From: an uncultured Clostridia bacterium
Lineage (GTDB): Bacteria; Bacillota; Clostridia; Oscillospirales; Ruminococcaceae
Direction of reading: 5' to 3'
Length of the DNA: 64,000 nt
NCBI GenBank assembly: GCA_944385925.1
Contig: CALWZE010000060.1
Span: 35,121-99,120 of the forward strand
Numbering within the stretch: the stretch's first letter is position 1; the number at the start of each line of letters is the position of its first letter. Under the pieces are notes generated by a model. The model saw only the letters and a list, made by a program, of their open reading frames with translations. It did not search any database and had not been told where the DNA came from. Of the stretch, positions 8,926-18,892 are shown in pieces. Both the position numbers and the translations under genes were made by a program.

Positions 8926-9205
8926 TTCTAAGGGCAGGCTCCTCCCGGACAAGCACACACGGAATTTATATTGCACGCTGCCCGCCCCCGCCTGCGTTCA
9001 TCCCCTTTAAAATATTTCTTTGCCCTTTTCTTGTTCTGCCGGCAGTTCATCCCGCAGTCCGCCTTTCTTACGGCAAACGAGGTTTGCAGTTTGACCGCAG
9101 ACCTGAATTGATCTTTATTCAGTCAATATGCCGCCTTATTTTGGAATTTTTCCGTCCCGGTTCACACCTCAGGCCGAAAGCATTCACCAAAAAACAACTT
9201 TGGCA
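8926..9205. other. Intergenic stretch, nothing recognised
   Basis: This lies between the yqeG promoter and the rpsU terminator. No gene, RNA or repeat is apparent. Confidence 0.5.
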
Positions 9206-9210
9206 GATGA

Positions 9211-9238
9211 AAAGGCCCCGGCGAAACGCCGGGGCCTT
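9211..9238 (-). terminator. Terminator of rpsU
   Basis: AAGGCCCCGGCG pairs with CGCCGGGGCCTT around a 4-nt loop and is followed by TTTTC on the minus strand. Confidence 0.85.
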
Positions 9239-9250
9239 AGAGAAAACCGC

Positions 9251-9427
9251 TTATTTGTATTTGCGCTTACGTGCCGCTTCGGACTTTTTCTTGCGCTTTA
9301 CAGAGGGTTTTTCGTAATGCTCACGCTTACGAACCTCCGCAAGAACGCCCGAACGAGCGCACTGACGCTTAAAGCGCCGCAGAGCGCTGTCTAAGCTCTC
9401 GTTCTCTTTGATTCTTACTTCAGACAC
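9251..9427 (-). CDS. rpsU: 30S ribosomal protein S21
   Basis: A 58-residue basic protein of the small subunit. The translation begins [20 protein letters not shown] and ends in the lysine/arginine-rich tail [13 protein letters not shown]. The start codon is GTG (9425-9427), with GGGAGGG upstream; no ATG is available. It is monocistronic, with a near-consensus promoter upstream and a strong terminator downstream. Confidence 0.96.
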   Translation of the reverse strand: MSEVRIKENESLDSALRRFKRQCARSGVLAEVRKREHYEKPSVKRKKKSEAARKRKYK

Positions 9428-9473
9428 TGCCTACCCTCCCTTACCGGAGTGTTGTCGTTTTTGCAACGGTACT

Positions 9474-9502
9474 ATTATACCCAAACCGGCTATCCTTGTC
9501 AA
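9474..9502 (-). promoter_or_regulatory. Promoter of rpsU
   Basis: TTGACA (9497-9502), 17-nt spacer, TATAAT (9474-9479) on the minus strand: a full consensus match. Confidence 0.88.
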
Positions 9503-9530
9503 CCGCCTTACTCAAAAACCGATGGTTTCT

Positions 9531-9749
9531 TCAACAGCAAAAAGAGGATTTCGAGGAAAATTTTTCTCTTTTGCGCTTTTTGCACAGCTTCGGATACAGC
9601 AGGAATCTCCAAAGCGTCTGCATCAACCGGCGGCGCAGAAACAAATCTTCACAGTGGCCAGCGTAGGATTCGCGCCCGAACAGCACAATTTTCGCATAAA
9701 GTCCCCAGGGCGCATAACGGAACGGCAACTTCCAGAAAGCCCCGATCAT
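9531..9749 (-). CDS. Hypothetical small basic protein
   Basis: Not recognised. A 72-residue frame beginning MIGAFWKLPFRYAPWGLY is preceded by GGGGAGG at 6 nt, an unusually good binding site for a spurious frame. The C-terminal half is basic and Cys-containing (LCKKRKREKF). It lies between leuS and rpsU on the same strand and overlaps the presumed rpsU promoter region by none. The frame is also open further upstream, so a longer product is possible. It may be a real small gene or a remnant. Confidence 0.4.
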   Translation of the reverse strand: MIGAFWKLPFRYAPWGLYAKIVLFGRESYAGHCEDLFLRRRLMQTLWRFLLYPKLCKKRKREKFSSKSSFCC

Positions 9750-9862
9750 TGCGAACCTCCCCGGCCGCCTTGACGCGGCAGAAAAAGAAATATTTTCCGT
9801 CATAGGGATTACGCCGCCATCCGCGCCAAACCGTTCCACAGCGCGGACAACCGTCTCTTCAT

Positions 9863-12268
9863 TTATTTCGCGACGATATTGACGATTTTTCCCTTAACGT
9901 AAATTTCCTTGACGATGTTCTTTCCTTCCAGCTCCCGCGCAACCTTCTCGTCAGCCTTGGCCGCCGCAAGCGCCGTATCCTGATCGGCGTCCGCAGCGAT
10001 CTGTACGCGTCCTTTCAGCTTTCCGTTGATCTGGACAGCAATTTCAACGACATCGTCCACGCATTTCGCCTCGTCGTATTCCGGCCAGGGGTGATAAGCG
10101 AGCTGACCTTCAAAGCCTGCACGCTGCCACATTTCCTCGGTCATATGCGGCGCAAAGGGGTTGAGCAGCTGCACAAAGGTTGCGAACTCGCCGCGGGTAA
10201 TGCTCTTTTTCTCGTAAATTTTATTGATGAGCGCCATCATCGCCGCAATCGCGGTGTTGAATTTGAGCTGCTCAATATCTTCCCCGACCTTTTTAATGGT
10301 CTTGTGGAATTCGCTCTCCAGCTCTTTGGAATATCCCTCTTCCTCTGTCACGATTTCCTGAAGATTGAACACGCGATCCAGGAACCGTTTGCAGCCCTTC
10401 ATGCTGTTCATCGACCAGGGCGCCGCCTTTTCAAAGTCGCCCATGAACATCTCATAAAGCCGCAGGGTATCCGCGCCGTAATTTTCAACGATCTCGTCGG
10501 GGTTGATGACGTTGCCGCGGGACTTGCTCATCTTTTCGCCGTTTTCGCCCAGAATCATGCCGTGACTGGTGCGCTTGGCGTACGGTTCCTTGGTCGGCAC
10601 AACGCCGATATCATACAGGAATTTATGCCAGAAACGGGAATAGAGCAGGTGGAGCGTCGTGTGCTCCATGCCGCCGTTGTACCAGTCCACAGGGGTCCAG
10701 TACTTGAGCTGTTCGGGGCTTGCAAGCGCCTGATCGTTGTGCGGATCGGTGTAGCGCAGGAAATACCAGGAGCTGCCCGCCCACTGCGGCATGGTATCGG
10801 TCTCCCTTTTGGCGGGGCCGCCGCATTTCGGGCAGGTGGTGTTGACCCAGTCGGTCAGCTTGGAAAGCGGAGATTCACCGTTATCTGTCGGCTCATAGTC
10901 CGCAAGTTCCGGCAGACGCAGCGGCAGCTCGCTTTCGGGAAGCGCGACCGCGCCGCAATGCGGGCAATGTGCGATCGGAATCGGTTCGCCCCAGTAACGC
11001 TGACGTGAGAAGACCCAGTCGCGCAGCTTGTAGTTGACCTTTTCAACGCCCTTGCCGTTTTCGACCAGCCACTCCTTGATCTTGACCTTTGCCTGCTCGA
11101 CCGAAAGGCCGTCCAAAAATCCGGAATTGACCATTACGCCGGTCTCGCAGTCGGTAAACGCCTCTTTTTCGATATCGCCGCCCTTGACGACCTCGATAAT
11201 CGGCAGATTGAAGGCTTTTGCAAAATCGTAGTCGCGGGTATCGTGCGCCGGTACCGCCATGATAGCGCCGGTGCCGTAGCTCGCGAGGACATAATCCGAG
11301 ATAAAGATCGGGATTTCAGCACCGTTGACCGGGTTGATCGCCCGCACGCCCTCGAGCATGACGCCGGTTTTGTCCTTGGCAAGCTCGGTGCGCTCAAAGT
11401 CAGATTTGTGTGCAGCCTCGTCCTGATAGGCGCGGACAGCCTCGAGATTGGTAAGTTTATCCGCCCATTTTTCCAAAATGGCATGTTCGGGCGCGATGAC
11501 CATATATGTTGCGCCAAACAGGGTATCCGGGCGGGTGGTGTAGACCTTGAGGGTATCCCCCAGCGTCGTGCCGAAATCTACCTCGGCGCCGGTCGAACGG
11601 CCGATCCAGTTTTTCTGCTGCACCTTTACCCGCTCGATATAATCCAGATCGTCCAGGTCATCGATCAGCCGCTCGGCGTACTTGGTGATGGCGAGCATCC
11701 ACTGGCTTTTTACCTTGCGCACGACCTCGCTGCCGCAGCGTTCACAAACGCCGTTGACGACTTCTTCGTTTGCCAGAACGACCTTGCAGGAGGTGCAGAA
11801 ATTGACTGCCATCTCCTTTTTGTAGGCAAGACCGTGCTTGAACAGCTGCAGGAAAATCCACTGGGTCCATTTATAGTAATCGGGATCGGTTGTGTTGATC
11901 TCCCTTGTCCAGTCGAAGGAGAAGCCGAGCGATTTGAGCTGCTGCTTAAACCGCGCAACATTGTCATGGGTAACCTTCTCGGGGTGGATGTGGTTTTTCA
12001 TCGCGTAGTTCTCGGTCGGCAGACCAAACGCATCCCAGCCCATCGGGAACAATACGTTATATCCCTGCATCCGGCGTTTGCGCGAGACAATATCCAGCGC
12101 AGTGTACGGGCGCGGGTGGCCAACGTGCAGGCCGTTGCCCGACGGATAGGGAAACTCGACCAGGCCGAAAAATTTGGGAAGCGTGTGGTCTTCCTTCGCA
12201 GCGAAGGTATTCTCCTCATCCCAGATTTTCTGCCACTTTTTCTCGATCTCTCTGAAATTATAGTCCAT
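9863..12268 (-). CDS. leuS: Leucyl-tRNA synthetase
   Basis: Charges tRNA-Leu. The 801 residues show the class I signature [12 protein letters not shown] near residue 44, a zinc-knuckle region ([14 protein letters not shown] and CERCG), the CP1 editing domain, and [12 protein letters not shown] around residue 570, then the anticodon-binding and C-terminal domains. It is last in the long minus-strand array, 20 bp after the membrane-protein gene. No obvious terminator lies between it and the small gene downstream. Confidence 0.98.
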   Translation of the reverse strand: MDYNFREIEKKWQKIWDEENTFAAKEDHTLPKFFGLVEFPYPSGNGLHVGHPRPYTALDIVSRKRRMQGYNVLFPMGWDAFGLPTENYAMKNHIHPEKVTHDNVARFKQQLKSLGFSFDWTREINTTDPDYYKWTQWIFLQLFKHGLAYKKEMAVNFCTSCKVVLANEEVVNGVCERCGSEVVRKVKSQWMLAITKYAERLIDDLDDLDYIERVKVQQKNWIGRSTGAEVDFGTTLGDTLKVYTTRPDTLFGATYMVIAPEHAILEKWADKLTNLEAVRAYQDEAAHKSDFERTELAKDKTGVMLEGVRAINPVNGAEIPIFISDYVLASYGTGAIMAVPAHDTRDYDFAKAFNLPIIEVVKGGDIEKEAFTDCETGVMVNSGFLDGLSVEQAKVKIKEWLVENGKGVEKVNYKLRDWVFSRQRYWGEPIPIAHCPHCGAVALPESELPLRLPELADYEPTDNGESPLSKLTDWVNTTCPKCGGPAKRETDTMPQWAGSSWYFLRYTDPHNDQALASPEQLKYWTPVDWYNGGMEHTTLHLLYSRFWHKFLYDIGVVPTKEPYAKRTSHGMILGENGEKMSKSRGNVINPDEIVENYGADTLRLYEMFMGDFEKAAPWSMNSMKGCKRFLDRVFNLQEIVTEEEGYSKELESEFHKTIKKVGEDIEQLKFNTAIAAMMALINKIYEKKSITRGEFATFVQLLNPFAPHMTEEMWQRAGFEGQLAYHPWPEYDEAKCVDDVVEIAVQINGKLKGRVQIAADADQDTALAAAKADEKVARELEGKNIVKEIYVKGKIVNIVAK

Positions 12269-12288
12269 TCGGCATCATTCTCCCAAAA

Positions 12289-14292
12289 TTATTCTGTGTC
12301 AACGACTTGATAAATCACTATGTCACGATTGGAAAAACACAGCTCAAAACCTTCCTGGTTTTCCATGATTGAGGGATCATAAACCTCATCATTTTCGCTT
12401 TCAAAAGTCCGCACAACGTATACAGTATAGTCAATCCCCAGCGCCTTGGCAAGTGCGAGCTTGTCAGGATACTCCGGGTCAAAAAGACGATCGTTCTCCT
12501 GCATCTGCTGTTCAAAGCTTGAAAGGGTCGCACCGCTGTTCCGCGCGTATAAAACGCCCTCAACTTTAAATCTTCTGCCCGTAAAGCCGGACAGAAGATA
12601 GAAGGAGCCGTGCCGGTTCACCGCAAGCTTTGCATCCGGAGAAGTATTTTCCCTGATCCAGTCAACTCCCTGAAGTATTTCAGGGGTATAAAATTCTATT
12701 CTGTCTTCCAAAGCCGGATTCATGGCGGCAACCGTCATATTTACGGCTGCAAGACAGATCATTGCTCCGGCCAGACATCTGCGCAGGATCACCCGTTTCT
12801 TTCTATAAAGCGCTGCAAGCCAGCGTGCAGTCTCCTGCACCGCCAGCGCGAGCATACAGGGAATTGAAAAATACAGGAAATAATTCTGCGATTGGCCGGT
12901 CATATCAAACAGATAATAAACGCCCAGGGAACTGACGCATAAGCAAAGCAGAATTGCTTCCCCCCGTTCCGATGGGCATTCATGCCGGAACAATCGCGTC
13001 ACATACCTGATACATACCGCCAAAAAAGGCAGTGAGAGTATGCCGGTCACCGCAAAGAAATGCAGAGGAAGCATGAGCAGTTTAGTTTTCCAACTATCTC
13101 CGAAGTACAAAACAATCGGAATATAGGCTTTCACTTTATATACTTTATCAAGGAAAGCACTCTGCGTTCCGTAATCCTCATTCAGGCCAAAACGCAGCAG
13201 GGTAATCCAGATAAGCAGAAACGCCAGGCATAGTCCGGCAACGAGCCAATACCATCCCTTGAGCAACTTCTGACGCTTGATTAAAAGATAAAGCGTATAT
13301 CCGCATACACCGCCCAGAATGGCCAGTGCAAATGGGCCTTTCAGTCCCGCGGTCAACAGCATGAGCAGAATGCACAATGTCCCCGTTTTCCATGTTACAC
13401 CCTCTCGCTGAGGCCGTTGTGCAAAATGAAGAAGCAAGCAAATCAGGGTCAGTCCGCAAGGCATTGCAAGACCGACCGCGTTTATATTCGTAAGCCACTG
13501 ATAAGCCAGGTCATTGTTTGGTCCAAAAAGCGGGGTCAGCAACATCCCTGCCAGCGCAACGCCGGCGCGCGCATTCCAGCTGCGCAGCGGCGTATATGCG
13601 AGCAAAGCGCTGACCGACGAAATCACAAGCGGGCCGGTCAGCAGGATTGGAAAACGCATTGCGCATTGATATGGCTCCAAGCCGAAAATAATCCGGCCTA
13701 TTGCAAAAAACAGGTCGCTGAAATAATGATAAGTAAAGGTCAGGCCCTCGGCCCTGATATCCGCAAAGTTAAAAGAATCCGCCAGTGTGTAAATATTTCC
13801 CATATGCCACTGATAATCTGGATTCCAAACCATATTCGGCGTTGCAAACAGGTAAAACAGCACAGCCGCAGAAGCCAGCATAGCCAGTAAAACACACCAA
13901 AACGCCGCATGATTTCGCGACGCTTTTTCCCAGCCTTTGCACAGGTATCGGCGCACCCCCTCGCGATAGGCCGAAAAAATCAGTTTACCTAGCTCAAAAA
14001 TCCCCAGTACCAAGGGAATCAACTTCAAAGGCCAAAAACTTTGCAGCAGGCAGCACAAATAATACAACATAACCGCCACCGAAAAGCCGCCGTAAAAACA
14101 CAGCAGGAATCTCAAGGGGCCATTGAGATTCCTGCTATGATCAAACAACAGTTTACCGGGCAGTAATATGCACAGCAGAACATATCCGCCGAACCACACT
14201 ACGTCACAGCAGGAGGATAACCACGCCGCCAGCGCAACCATTCCCGCAATCGCAGCAGCAGCGCTTATGCTTTTTATTCGGGATATCCCCAT
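12289..14292 (-). CDS. Large polytopic membrane protein, GT-C-like (paralogue A)
   Basis: Function unknown. The 667 residues contain about twelve or more hydrophobic helices up to residue 510, then a soluble C-terminal domain containing DWIRENTSPDAKLAVN. A region after the fourth helix reads WNPDYQWHMGNIYTLADS and TYHYFSDLFFA, which resembles the aromatic/acidic loops of GT-C glycosyltransferases. The arrangement matches a second protein at 32438-34489 with WLRDNTPKNSVIAD at the same place, so the two are paralogues. A role in moving lipid-linked sugars to a cell-envelope polymer is a guess. It is embedded 6 bp after rsfS and 20 bp before leuS. Confidence 0.65.
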   Translation of the reverse strand: MGISRIKSISAAAAIAGMVALAAWLSSCCDVVWFGGYVLLCILLPGKLLFDHSRNLNGPLRFLLCFYGGFSVAVMLYYLCCLLQSFWPLKLIPLVLGIFELGKLIFSAYREGVRRYLCKGWEKASRNHAAFWCVLLAMLASAAVLFYLFATPNMVWNPDYQWHMGNIYTLADSFNFADIRAEGLTFTYHYFSDLFFAIGRIIFGLEPYQCAMRFPILLTGPLVISSVSALLAYTPLRSWNARAGVALAGMLLTPLFGPNNDLAYQWLTNINAVGLAMPCGLTLICLLLHFAQRPQREGVTWKTGTLCILLMLLTAGLKGPFALAILGGVCGYTLYLLIKRQKLLKGWYWLVAGLCLAFLLIWITLLRFGLNEDYGTQSAFLDKVYKVKAYIPIVLYFGDSWKTKLLMLPLHFFAVTGILSLPFLAVCIRYVTRLFRHECPSERGEAILLCLCVSSLGVYYLFDMTGQSQNYFLYFSIPCMLALAVQETARWLAALYRKKRVILRRCLAGAMICLAAVNMTVAAMNPALEDRIEFYTPEILQGVDWIRENTSPDAKLAVNRHGSFYLLSGFTGRRFKVEGVLYARNSGATLSSFEQQMQENDRLFDPEYPDKLALAKALGIDYTVYVVRTFESENDEVYDPSIMENQEGFELCFSNRDIVIYQVVDTE

Positions 14293-14298
14293 GATCCT

Positions 14299-14661
14299 TT
14301 ATTCCTCCGGATTTTCCAGAAAATCGGTCGGAATCTGTTCTCCGTCCGCCCAGAGCCGCTCCAAAGAGTAGAACTCGCGGGTGGACGGCTGGAACACATG
14401 CACAACGACCGTATTAAAATCCAGCAGAATCCATCCGCCTGAATCATACCCTTCGGTGCGCAGCAGTTTAACGCCCGCTTTGCCCAGCGCAAAATCAACT
14501 TCATTTGCGAGCGCCTTGACCTGGGTTGAGCTCGTACCGGTCGCGATCACGAAATAATCGGCGATCACGGTCAGGTCCTCGATTTTTATAATCTTGATTT
14601 CCCTGCCCTTTTTGTCATCCAGCGCCTTGGCGGCCAGTTTTGCAATTTCAAGAGAATCCAT
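14299..14661 (-). CDS. rsfS: Ribosomal silencing factor
   Basis: Binds protein L14 on the large subunit and blocks joining of the subunits during starvation. The 120 residues match the family: start MDSLEIAKLAAKAL, core DLTVIADYFVIATGTSSTQVKALANEV, and GYDSGGWILLDFNTVVVHVF near the end. It comes 17 bp after the LCP gene, in the common nadD-yqeK-rsfS neighbourhood, here with an LCP gene inserted. Confidence 0.96.
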   Translation of the reverse strand: MDSLEIAKLAAKALDDKKGREIKIIKIEDLTVIADYFVIATGTSSTQVKALANEVDFALGKAGVKLLRTEGYDSGGWILLDFNTVVVHVFQPSTREFYSLERLWADGEQIPTDFLENPEE

Positions 14662-14678
14662 CTTTTCTCCTTTCCCGC

Positions 14679-15818
14679 TTATGCGCCGTATTCATCCAGC
14701 GTCGCGCCGGTATCGTCCAGAATATCGGTGGTGTTCTGGATTTCAATGACATTCAGTTCGGTCTCGGGCACATCGTCGGTGTACGGGCGCATGTACTCGT
14801 TAAGCATATCTGCAAGCGCCTTTTTGTGCATGGTAAATACGTCCAGCCCATAGATGCCGTAAGCCGGCACCGGCTCGCCCGGGACTCGGACGGTTGTGAT
14901 GGAATCCGATGTAAATTCCTTCACCTCAAGAACCAGCTGCAAAATCTCCTGAACGGTGAGGTCTGTTTCCAGATAAGGATAAATTGCGCTGGCAAGGCTG
15001 ACAAGTTCGCTTGTGGAGGTCTCCATAAGTTTGTTCATCAGCGCAGCCATAAAATACCGCTGTACATTGATCCGCTCAATGTCCGCGCGCGCATAGCCGC
15101 GGTAACGGACGAACAGGTCTGCCATCTCTCCGTTAAGGGTGTGGGTACCCGGCTCCAGCACAATGCCGTCTCCGAAATCCATCTGGGTGTCGATGGTCAC
15201 CTCGATGCCGCCAAGCATATCCACGGCTTTGCGGAAACCCTCCATCGAGATCAGGACGTAATTGTCGATCGGCAGCTTGAACTGATCGTAAATCGTCTCG
15301 GCAAGCGCCGCAATACCCTTGGTGCCGTTTTCTTCGTCCTTGTACCCCCAGTTGTACAGCGCATTGATCTTGCCGGTAACGACCAGGTCCTCGCCGACAT
15401 AGGTATCGCGCGGAATCTGAAGCAGGGTCGCGGTATTATTTTCAAGATCCAAATTTGCAACAATGATAACGTCGGTTGAAGTCGCTTCCTCGTTGCCCTC
15501 GCGCTCCTCATCAACGTCTGCACCGCAAATCAGGATGGTCATGGTTTTGCTGCGCAGATAGCTCGGGGTCTTCCATTCATCGGAGAGAATATCCCCTGCG
15601 CCGCCGATACGCATGCCCAGCAGCGCAAAAACCAATGCCACGACCAACGCGACTGATACAAGCGCAACGATAAGCCTTGCCTTCTTATTCTTTCTTTTCG
15701 GCGTTTTTTCGGATTTATTGTCGGATTTTGCCTGTTTTCCTTCCGCGTTCTGCACAATTTCGGTCTCCTGCGCGTCCTGCGGTTCCAGATTATCCTTCAG
15801 GTTTTTATTTTCATCCAT
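14679..15818 (-). CDS. LytR-CpsA-Psr (LCP) family phosphotransferase
   Basis: LCP enzymes attach teichoic acids or other polymers to peptidoglycan outside the membrane. The start ATG at 15818 has AGGAG at 8 nt; an upstream ATG three codons earlier fits less well. A charged cytoplasmic N-terminus (1-46) is followed by one membrane helix (about 48-70) and the LCP domain. Visible are TILICGADVD, LLQIPRDTYV with the key Arg/Asp, and RYRGYARADIERINVQRYF. The length is 379. It overlaps yqeK by 8 bp, as often seen in Clostridia. The polymer substrate is not deducible from this window. Confidence 0.92.
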   Translation of the reverse strand: MDENKNLKDNLEPQDAQETEIVQNAEGKQAKSDNKSEKTPKRKNKKARLIVALVSVALVVALVFALLGMRIGGAGDILSDEWKTPSYLRSKTMTILICGADVDEEREGNEEATSTDVIIVANLDLENNTATLLQIPRDTYVGEDLVVTGKINALYNWGYKDEENGTKGIAALAETIYDQFKLPIDNYVLISMEGFRKAVDMLGGIEVTIDTQMDFGDGIVLEPGTHTLNGEMADLFVRYRGYARADIERINVQRYFMAALMNKLMETSTSELVSLASAIYPYLETDLTVQEILQLVLEVKEFTSDSITTVRVPGEPVPAYGIYGLDVFTMHKKALADMLNEYMRPYTDDVPETELNVIEIQNTTDILDDTGATLDEYGA

Positions 15819-16392
15819 TTTGATCACTCCTGTGCTTGAGAAGGAAATTATAGGCCTTTGCGGACTCGATATTTACATAGCGATATTGTTTGAACAGATG
15901 AATCAAACCGTTTCGCAGCGCGGTAAGAACCGCCTCGTCCAGCGAATGCTCCGCGAGCTTTCGCACCTCGTCCACGCCCTGAAATTTCCTGTCCTCGGAA
16001 ATATAGTCGGCAATAAAGACGATCTTGTCCAGCAGCGTCATATTCTCCCTGCCGGCGGTGTGGTACCGCACCGCATCCGCCGTCTGCATATCCAATCCGA
16101 GCACATCATGGACATAAACGCCGCCGGCGTAGGAATGATACAACGCGGGACAATCCTCAATTTGAACGTAGTCAATTATATCAGAGCCCTTGAGTATTTG
16201 CAATAAATCCTCTTTATCGCGCTCTTTGAGAATATCGTGCAGCAGCGCCGCGCGCTCGGCGGTCGGCACATCGAAGTTGTACCGGCGTGCAAGCTCAGCC
16301 GCCGCTTTTGCAACGCATTCCGTGTGATAAAACCTTTCGTCAGACAAAGTCTCTTTCGCAAGCGCACGCGCCTGTTCACAGGTCATTTTCAT
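15811..16392 (-). CDS. yqeK: HD-domain Ap4A hydrolase YqeK
   Basis: Members of this family symmetrically cleave diadenosine tetraphosphate to ADP. The HD-domain metal ligands are seen as His23 (FYHTECVAK), His52-Asp53 (ALLHDILKE), and a later HTAG and D in VFIADYIS. At 193 residues it is standard size. It lies 60 bp after nadD and overlaps the LCP gene, the usual nadD-yqeK pairing. Confidence 0.94.
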   Translation of the reverse strand: MKMTCEQARALAKETLSDERFYHTECVAKAAAELARRYNFDVPTAERAALLHDILKERDKEDLLQILKGSDIIDYVQIEDCPALYHSYAGGVYVHDVLGLDMQTADAVRYHTAGRENMTLLDKIVFIADYISEDRKFQGVDEVRKLAEHSLDEAVLTALRNGLIHLFKQYRYVNIESAKAYNFLLKHRSDQNG

Positions 16393-16452
16393 AAAGGGTC
16401 ATCCTTTCTGCTGCTTCCGAACGGCTTCCGCTGCCGGAACCTCAGGCATTTT

Positions 16453-17052
16453 TTATCTGTAGAGCCGGTTCTTTTCGATCACCGACAGCACCGACGGGTC
16501 CAGCAATCCCTCGGTCGATCCGCCGTGTTTCAAAATATCCCGAATCCCGCTTGAACTCATCGGAAGCGGCTTCTCATCCAACAGCAGCACATGTCCGCCT
16601 GCACGTTCGAGACGCTCTTTTTTGCGCTCTAAAGCCAGGCGCTCTTCCGGCTCGCGCGCCGCCGCAACCAGCGTCGCCATCGCAAGGATCCGACGCCAGT
16701 GCCGCCATCTTTCAAAGGAAAGCAGCATATCTCCGCCGACAAGCAGGTAAAATGCAAAATCGGGATAGAGCCGCTTAAGCCGGCGCATTGTTTTGATGGT
16801 GTAGCTTTTATCATGCCGGCCTGCATGCTCGATTTCGGAAACGCGCACATTTTTCCCGCAGTTTTTCAGAAAACGGCACATCTGCGCGCGCAGATTGAGC
16901 GACACGGCGGCCGCAGCCTTGTGGGGAGAAATCGCGGACGGCACCACAAGCGTCAGCTGCGGTTCCACGGCACGAATCGCCGCACGAAGCAGATGCGCGT
17001 GTCCGAGATGCGGCGGATTAAAGCCGCCGCCGTAAATCAGTAGTTTTTTCAT
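16453..17052 (-). CDS. nadD: Nicotinate-nucleotide adenylyltransferase
   Basis: Joins ATP and nicotinate mononucleotide in NAD synthesis. The start is placed at MKKLLIYGGGFNPPHLGH (199 residues), so that the nucleotide-binding motif GGGFNPPHLGH falls at residues 8-18 as in the family. The C-terminal SSSGIRD matches the ISSTxIR adenylyl-binding motif. It starts 1 bp after the yhbY stop codon, so it is translationally coupled. Confidence 0.96.
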   Translation of the reverse strand: MKKLLIYGGGFNPPHLGHAHLLRAAIRAVEPQLTLVVPSAISPHKAAAAVSLNLRAQMCRFLKNCGKNVRVSEIEHAGRHDKSYTIKTMRRLKRLYPDFAFYLLVGGDMLLSFERWRHWRRILAMATLVAAAREPEERLALERKKERLERAGGHVLLLDEKPLPMSSSGIRDILKHGGSTEGLLDPSVLSVIEKNRLYR

Positions 17053-17053
17053 C

Positions 17054-17344
17054 TCAGATTCCGTACTGATTGATCTTTTTGTTTTGTTTATACAGGACAA
17101 AACGGCTTCCGATTACCTGCACCGATTCGGCGCCCAGCTTTTCGGCGAGAATCGCCGCCGCCTCTTTGGCGCTGTAGGGGCAGGCGTCCTGCACCCGGCA
17201 TTTAATGAGTTCCCTTGCTTTAAGCGCATCCGCAATAGCGGCGACACCGGCGTCATCGATTCCGTCCTTGCCGATCTGGAAAATAGTCTCAAGGGTATTC
17301 GCATATTTGCGCAGCTGCGCACGATCTTTACTTGTCAAATTCAA
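17054..17344 (-). CDS. yhbY: YhbY family RNA-binding protein
   Basis: A 96-residue CRS1-YhbY domain protein thought to help assemble the 50S subunit. It shows the family features MNLTSKDRAQLRKYAN, FQIGKDGI and a C-terminal GxR-type loop (VIGSRFVLYK). It overlaps rdgB by 17 bp and abuts nadD, a well-known Firmicutes order. Confidence 0.94.
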   Translation of the reverse strand: MNLTSKDRAQLRKYANTLETIFQIGKDGIDDAGVAAIADALKARELIKCRVQDACPYSAKEAAAILAEKLGAESVQVIGSRFVLYKQNKKINQYGI

Positions 17345-17954
17345 GCCCTCTCAGTCTTTTGATTCCCCGCAGTTTGAAGGCAAGTTTTCGGATTGCCCGC
17401 CCGCGGTGGCTGATTGCGTTTTTTCTCTCTTCTGTCAATTCGGCAAAGCCGATGTCGTCCGGCAGCCGGAAGATCGGGTCATAGCCGAATCCGCCGCCGC
17501 CCAGGCGTTCAAAACCGATATAGCCCTCCACCACGCCGCAGGCGCGCACCGTGCGTCCGTCCGGAAAAAGGGCGCATACCGCCGAAACAAACCTGGCGCG
17601 CCGCTCGGAGGTCTCCTTGAGCCCGTCCAGCGCGCCGAGCAGCTTGTCGATGTTTTTTTCGCTGTCGCACTCAGGTCCGGCATACCGCGCGGTATATACC
17701 CCCGGACCGCCGTCCAGCGCGCCCACGCAGAGTCCCGAGTCATCCGCAATAGTTGGCAGGCCGCACAGATCAAACACCGCTTTTGCTTTGATATAGGCGT
17801 TCTGTGCGAAGGTTTTGCCGGTCTCCTCGGCGTCGCAGACGATCCCCGCTTCTTTCAGCGAAAGGCATTCGGCGCCGATCGACGCGAGGATCTCCCGGAT
17901 CTCCCGCAGCTTGCCGGGGTTGTTGGTCGCGGCGACAAATCGCAGCTTTTCCAT
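17328..17954 (-). CDS. rdgB: XTP/dITP diphosphatase (Ham1)
   Basis: Hydrolyses non-canonical purine triphosphates so they are not incorporated into nucleic acid. The N-terminal substrate motif is VAATNNPGKLREI. It is followed by TFAQNAYIKA, DDSGLCVGALDGGPGVYTAR and the C-terminal SHRGRAIRKL, all family signatures. The length of 208 is normal. It lies 4 bp after ftsY. Confidence 0.96.
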   Translation of the reverse strand: MEKLRFVAATNNPGKLREIREILASIGAECLSLKEAGIVCDAEETGKTFAQNAYIKAKAVFDLCGLPTIADDSGLCVGALDGGPGVYTARYAGPECDSEKNIDKLLGALDGLKETSERRARFVSAVCALFPDGRTVRACGVVEGYIGFERLGGGGFGYDPIFRLPDDIGFAELTEERKNAISHRGRAIRKLAFKLRGIKRLRGLEFDK

Positions 17955-17958
17955 CCCG

Positions 17959-18855
17959 TCAGTCCTCCTTTACCGCGAACAGCGCGTCGCAGAATTCATC
18001 TGCCCAGAACCGGTCCAGATCGTCAATTCCCTCGCCGACGCCGATAAAGCGCACCGGAATTCCGAGCTTTTCCCGAATGGAGATCACCGCGCCGCCTTTT
18101 GCGGTGCCGTCCAGTTTGGTCAGCACGATGCCGGTCACACCAGTGCTGCGGCTGAACTCCGCCGCCTGATTGACCGCGTTCTGTCCGGTCACCGCATCCA
18201 GCACCAGCAGCGTCTCGATCGAAGCCTCCGGCGAGGCCTTTTTGACCGTGCGGTACATCTTTGCAAGCTCTTCCATCAGGTTCTTTTTGGTGTGCAGCCG
18301 GCCGGCGGTATCCGCGATGACGACGTCTATATTTTTGCCGCGCGCGCTCTGGACCGCGTCGAAAATCACCGCCGAAGGATCATTTGCGCCTTCGACCAGT
18401 TCAACGCCCGAACGCTCCGCCCAAACTTTGAGCTGCTCCCCCGCGGCCGCGCGGAAGGTATCCGCCGCCGCAAGCAGAACGCTTTTACCCTGCTTTTTAA
18501 AATAGTTGGCGAGCTTGCCGGCCGTTGTGGTCTTTCCCGCGCCGTTGACCCCGATCAGCATGACTACCGCAGGCCTGCCGTCCAGATCAAGATCCGTTCC
18601 CGCCGCGACAAGATCGATGCACAGGCTTTTCAGCTCTTCCAGCGCCTCGTCGGTGCTTTCAATAAGCTTTTCCCTGACCCGTACGCGCAGCTGATCGACC
18701 AGGTCGCAGGCGACGTCCGCGCCGCAATCCGCCATAATCAGCCGCTCTTCCAGTTCTTCATAGAATTCCTCGCTCGGTTTTTTTCCGCGCAATCCATAAA
18801 GAATGCTGTCTCTCGTCTTTTTCAGTCCGCTTGTCAGATTCTCAAAAAATCCCAT
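17959..18855 (-). CDS. ftsY: Signal recognition particle receptor FtsY
   Basis: A GTPase at the membrane that receives ribosome-SRP complexes for co-translational targeting. The 298 residues comprise the N domain and G domain without the long acidic A domain found in proteobacteria. GVNGAGKTTTAGKLA is the P-loop, DTAGRLHTKKNLMEEL is G3, TKLDGTAKGGA is G4/G5. The family-typical amphipathic start MGFFENLTSGLKKTR would contact the membrane. It is 37 bp after smc, the standard rnc-smc-ftsY order. Confidence 0.97.
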   Translation of the reverse strand: MGFFENLTSGLKKTRDSILYGLRGKKPSEEFYEELEERLIMADCGADVACDLVDQLRVRVREKLIESTDEALEELKSLCIDLVAAGTDLDLDGRPAVVMLIGVNGAGKTTTAGKLANYFKKQGKSVLLAAADTFRAAAGEQLKVWAERSGVELVEGANDPSAVIFDAVQSARGKNIDVVIADTAGRLHTKKNLMEELAKMYRTVKKASPEASIETLLVLDAVTGQNAVNQAAEFSRSTGVTGIVLTKLDGTAKGGAVISIREKLGIPVRFIGVGEGIDDLDRFWADEFCDALFAVKED

Positions 18856-18892
18856 ATTTTATCTCCATTCCGTGCGGCGTTCGACCGCCGGT

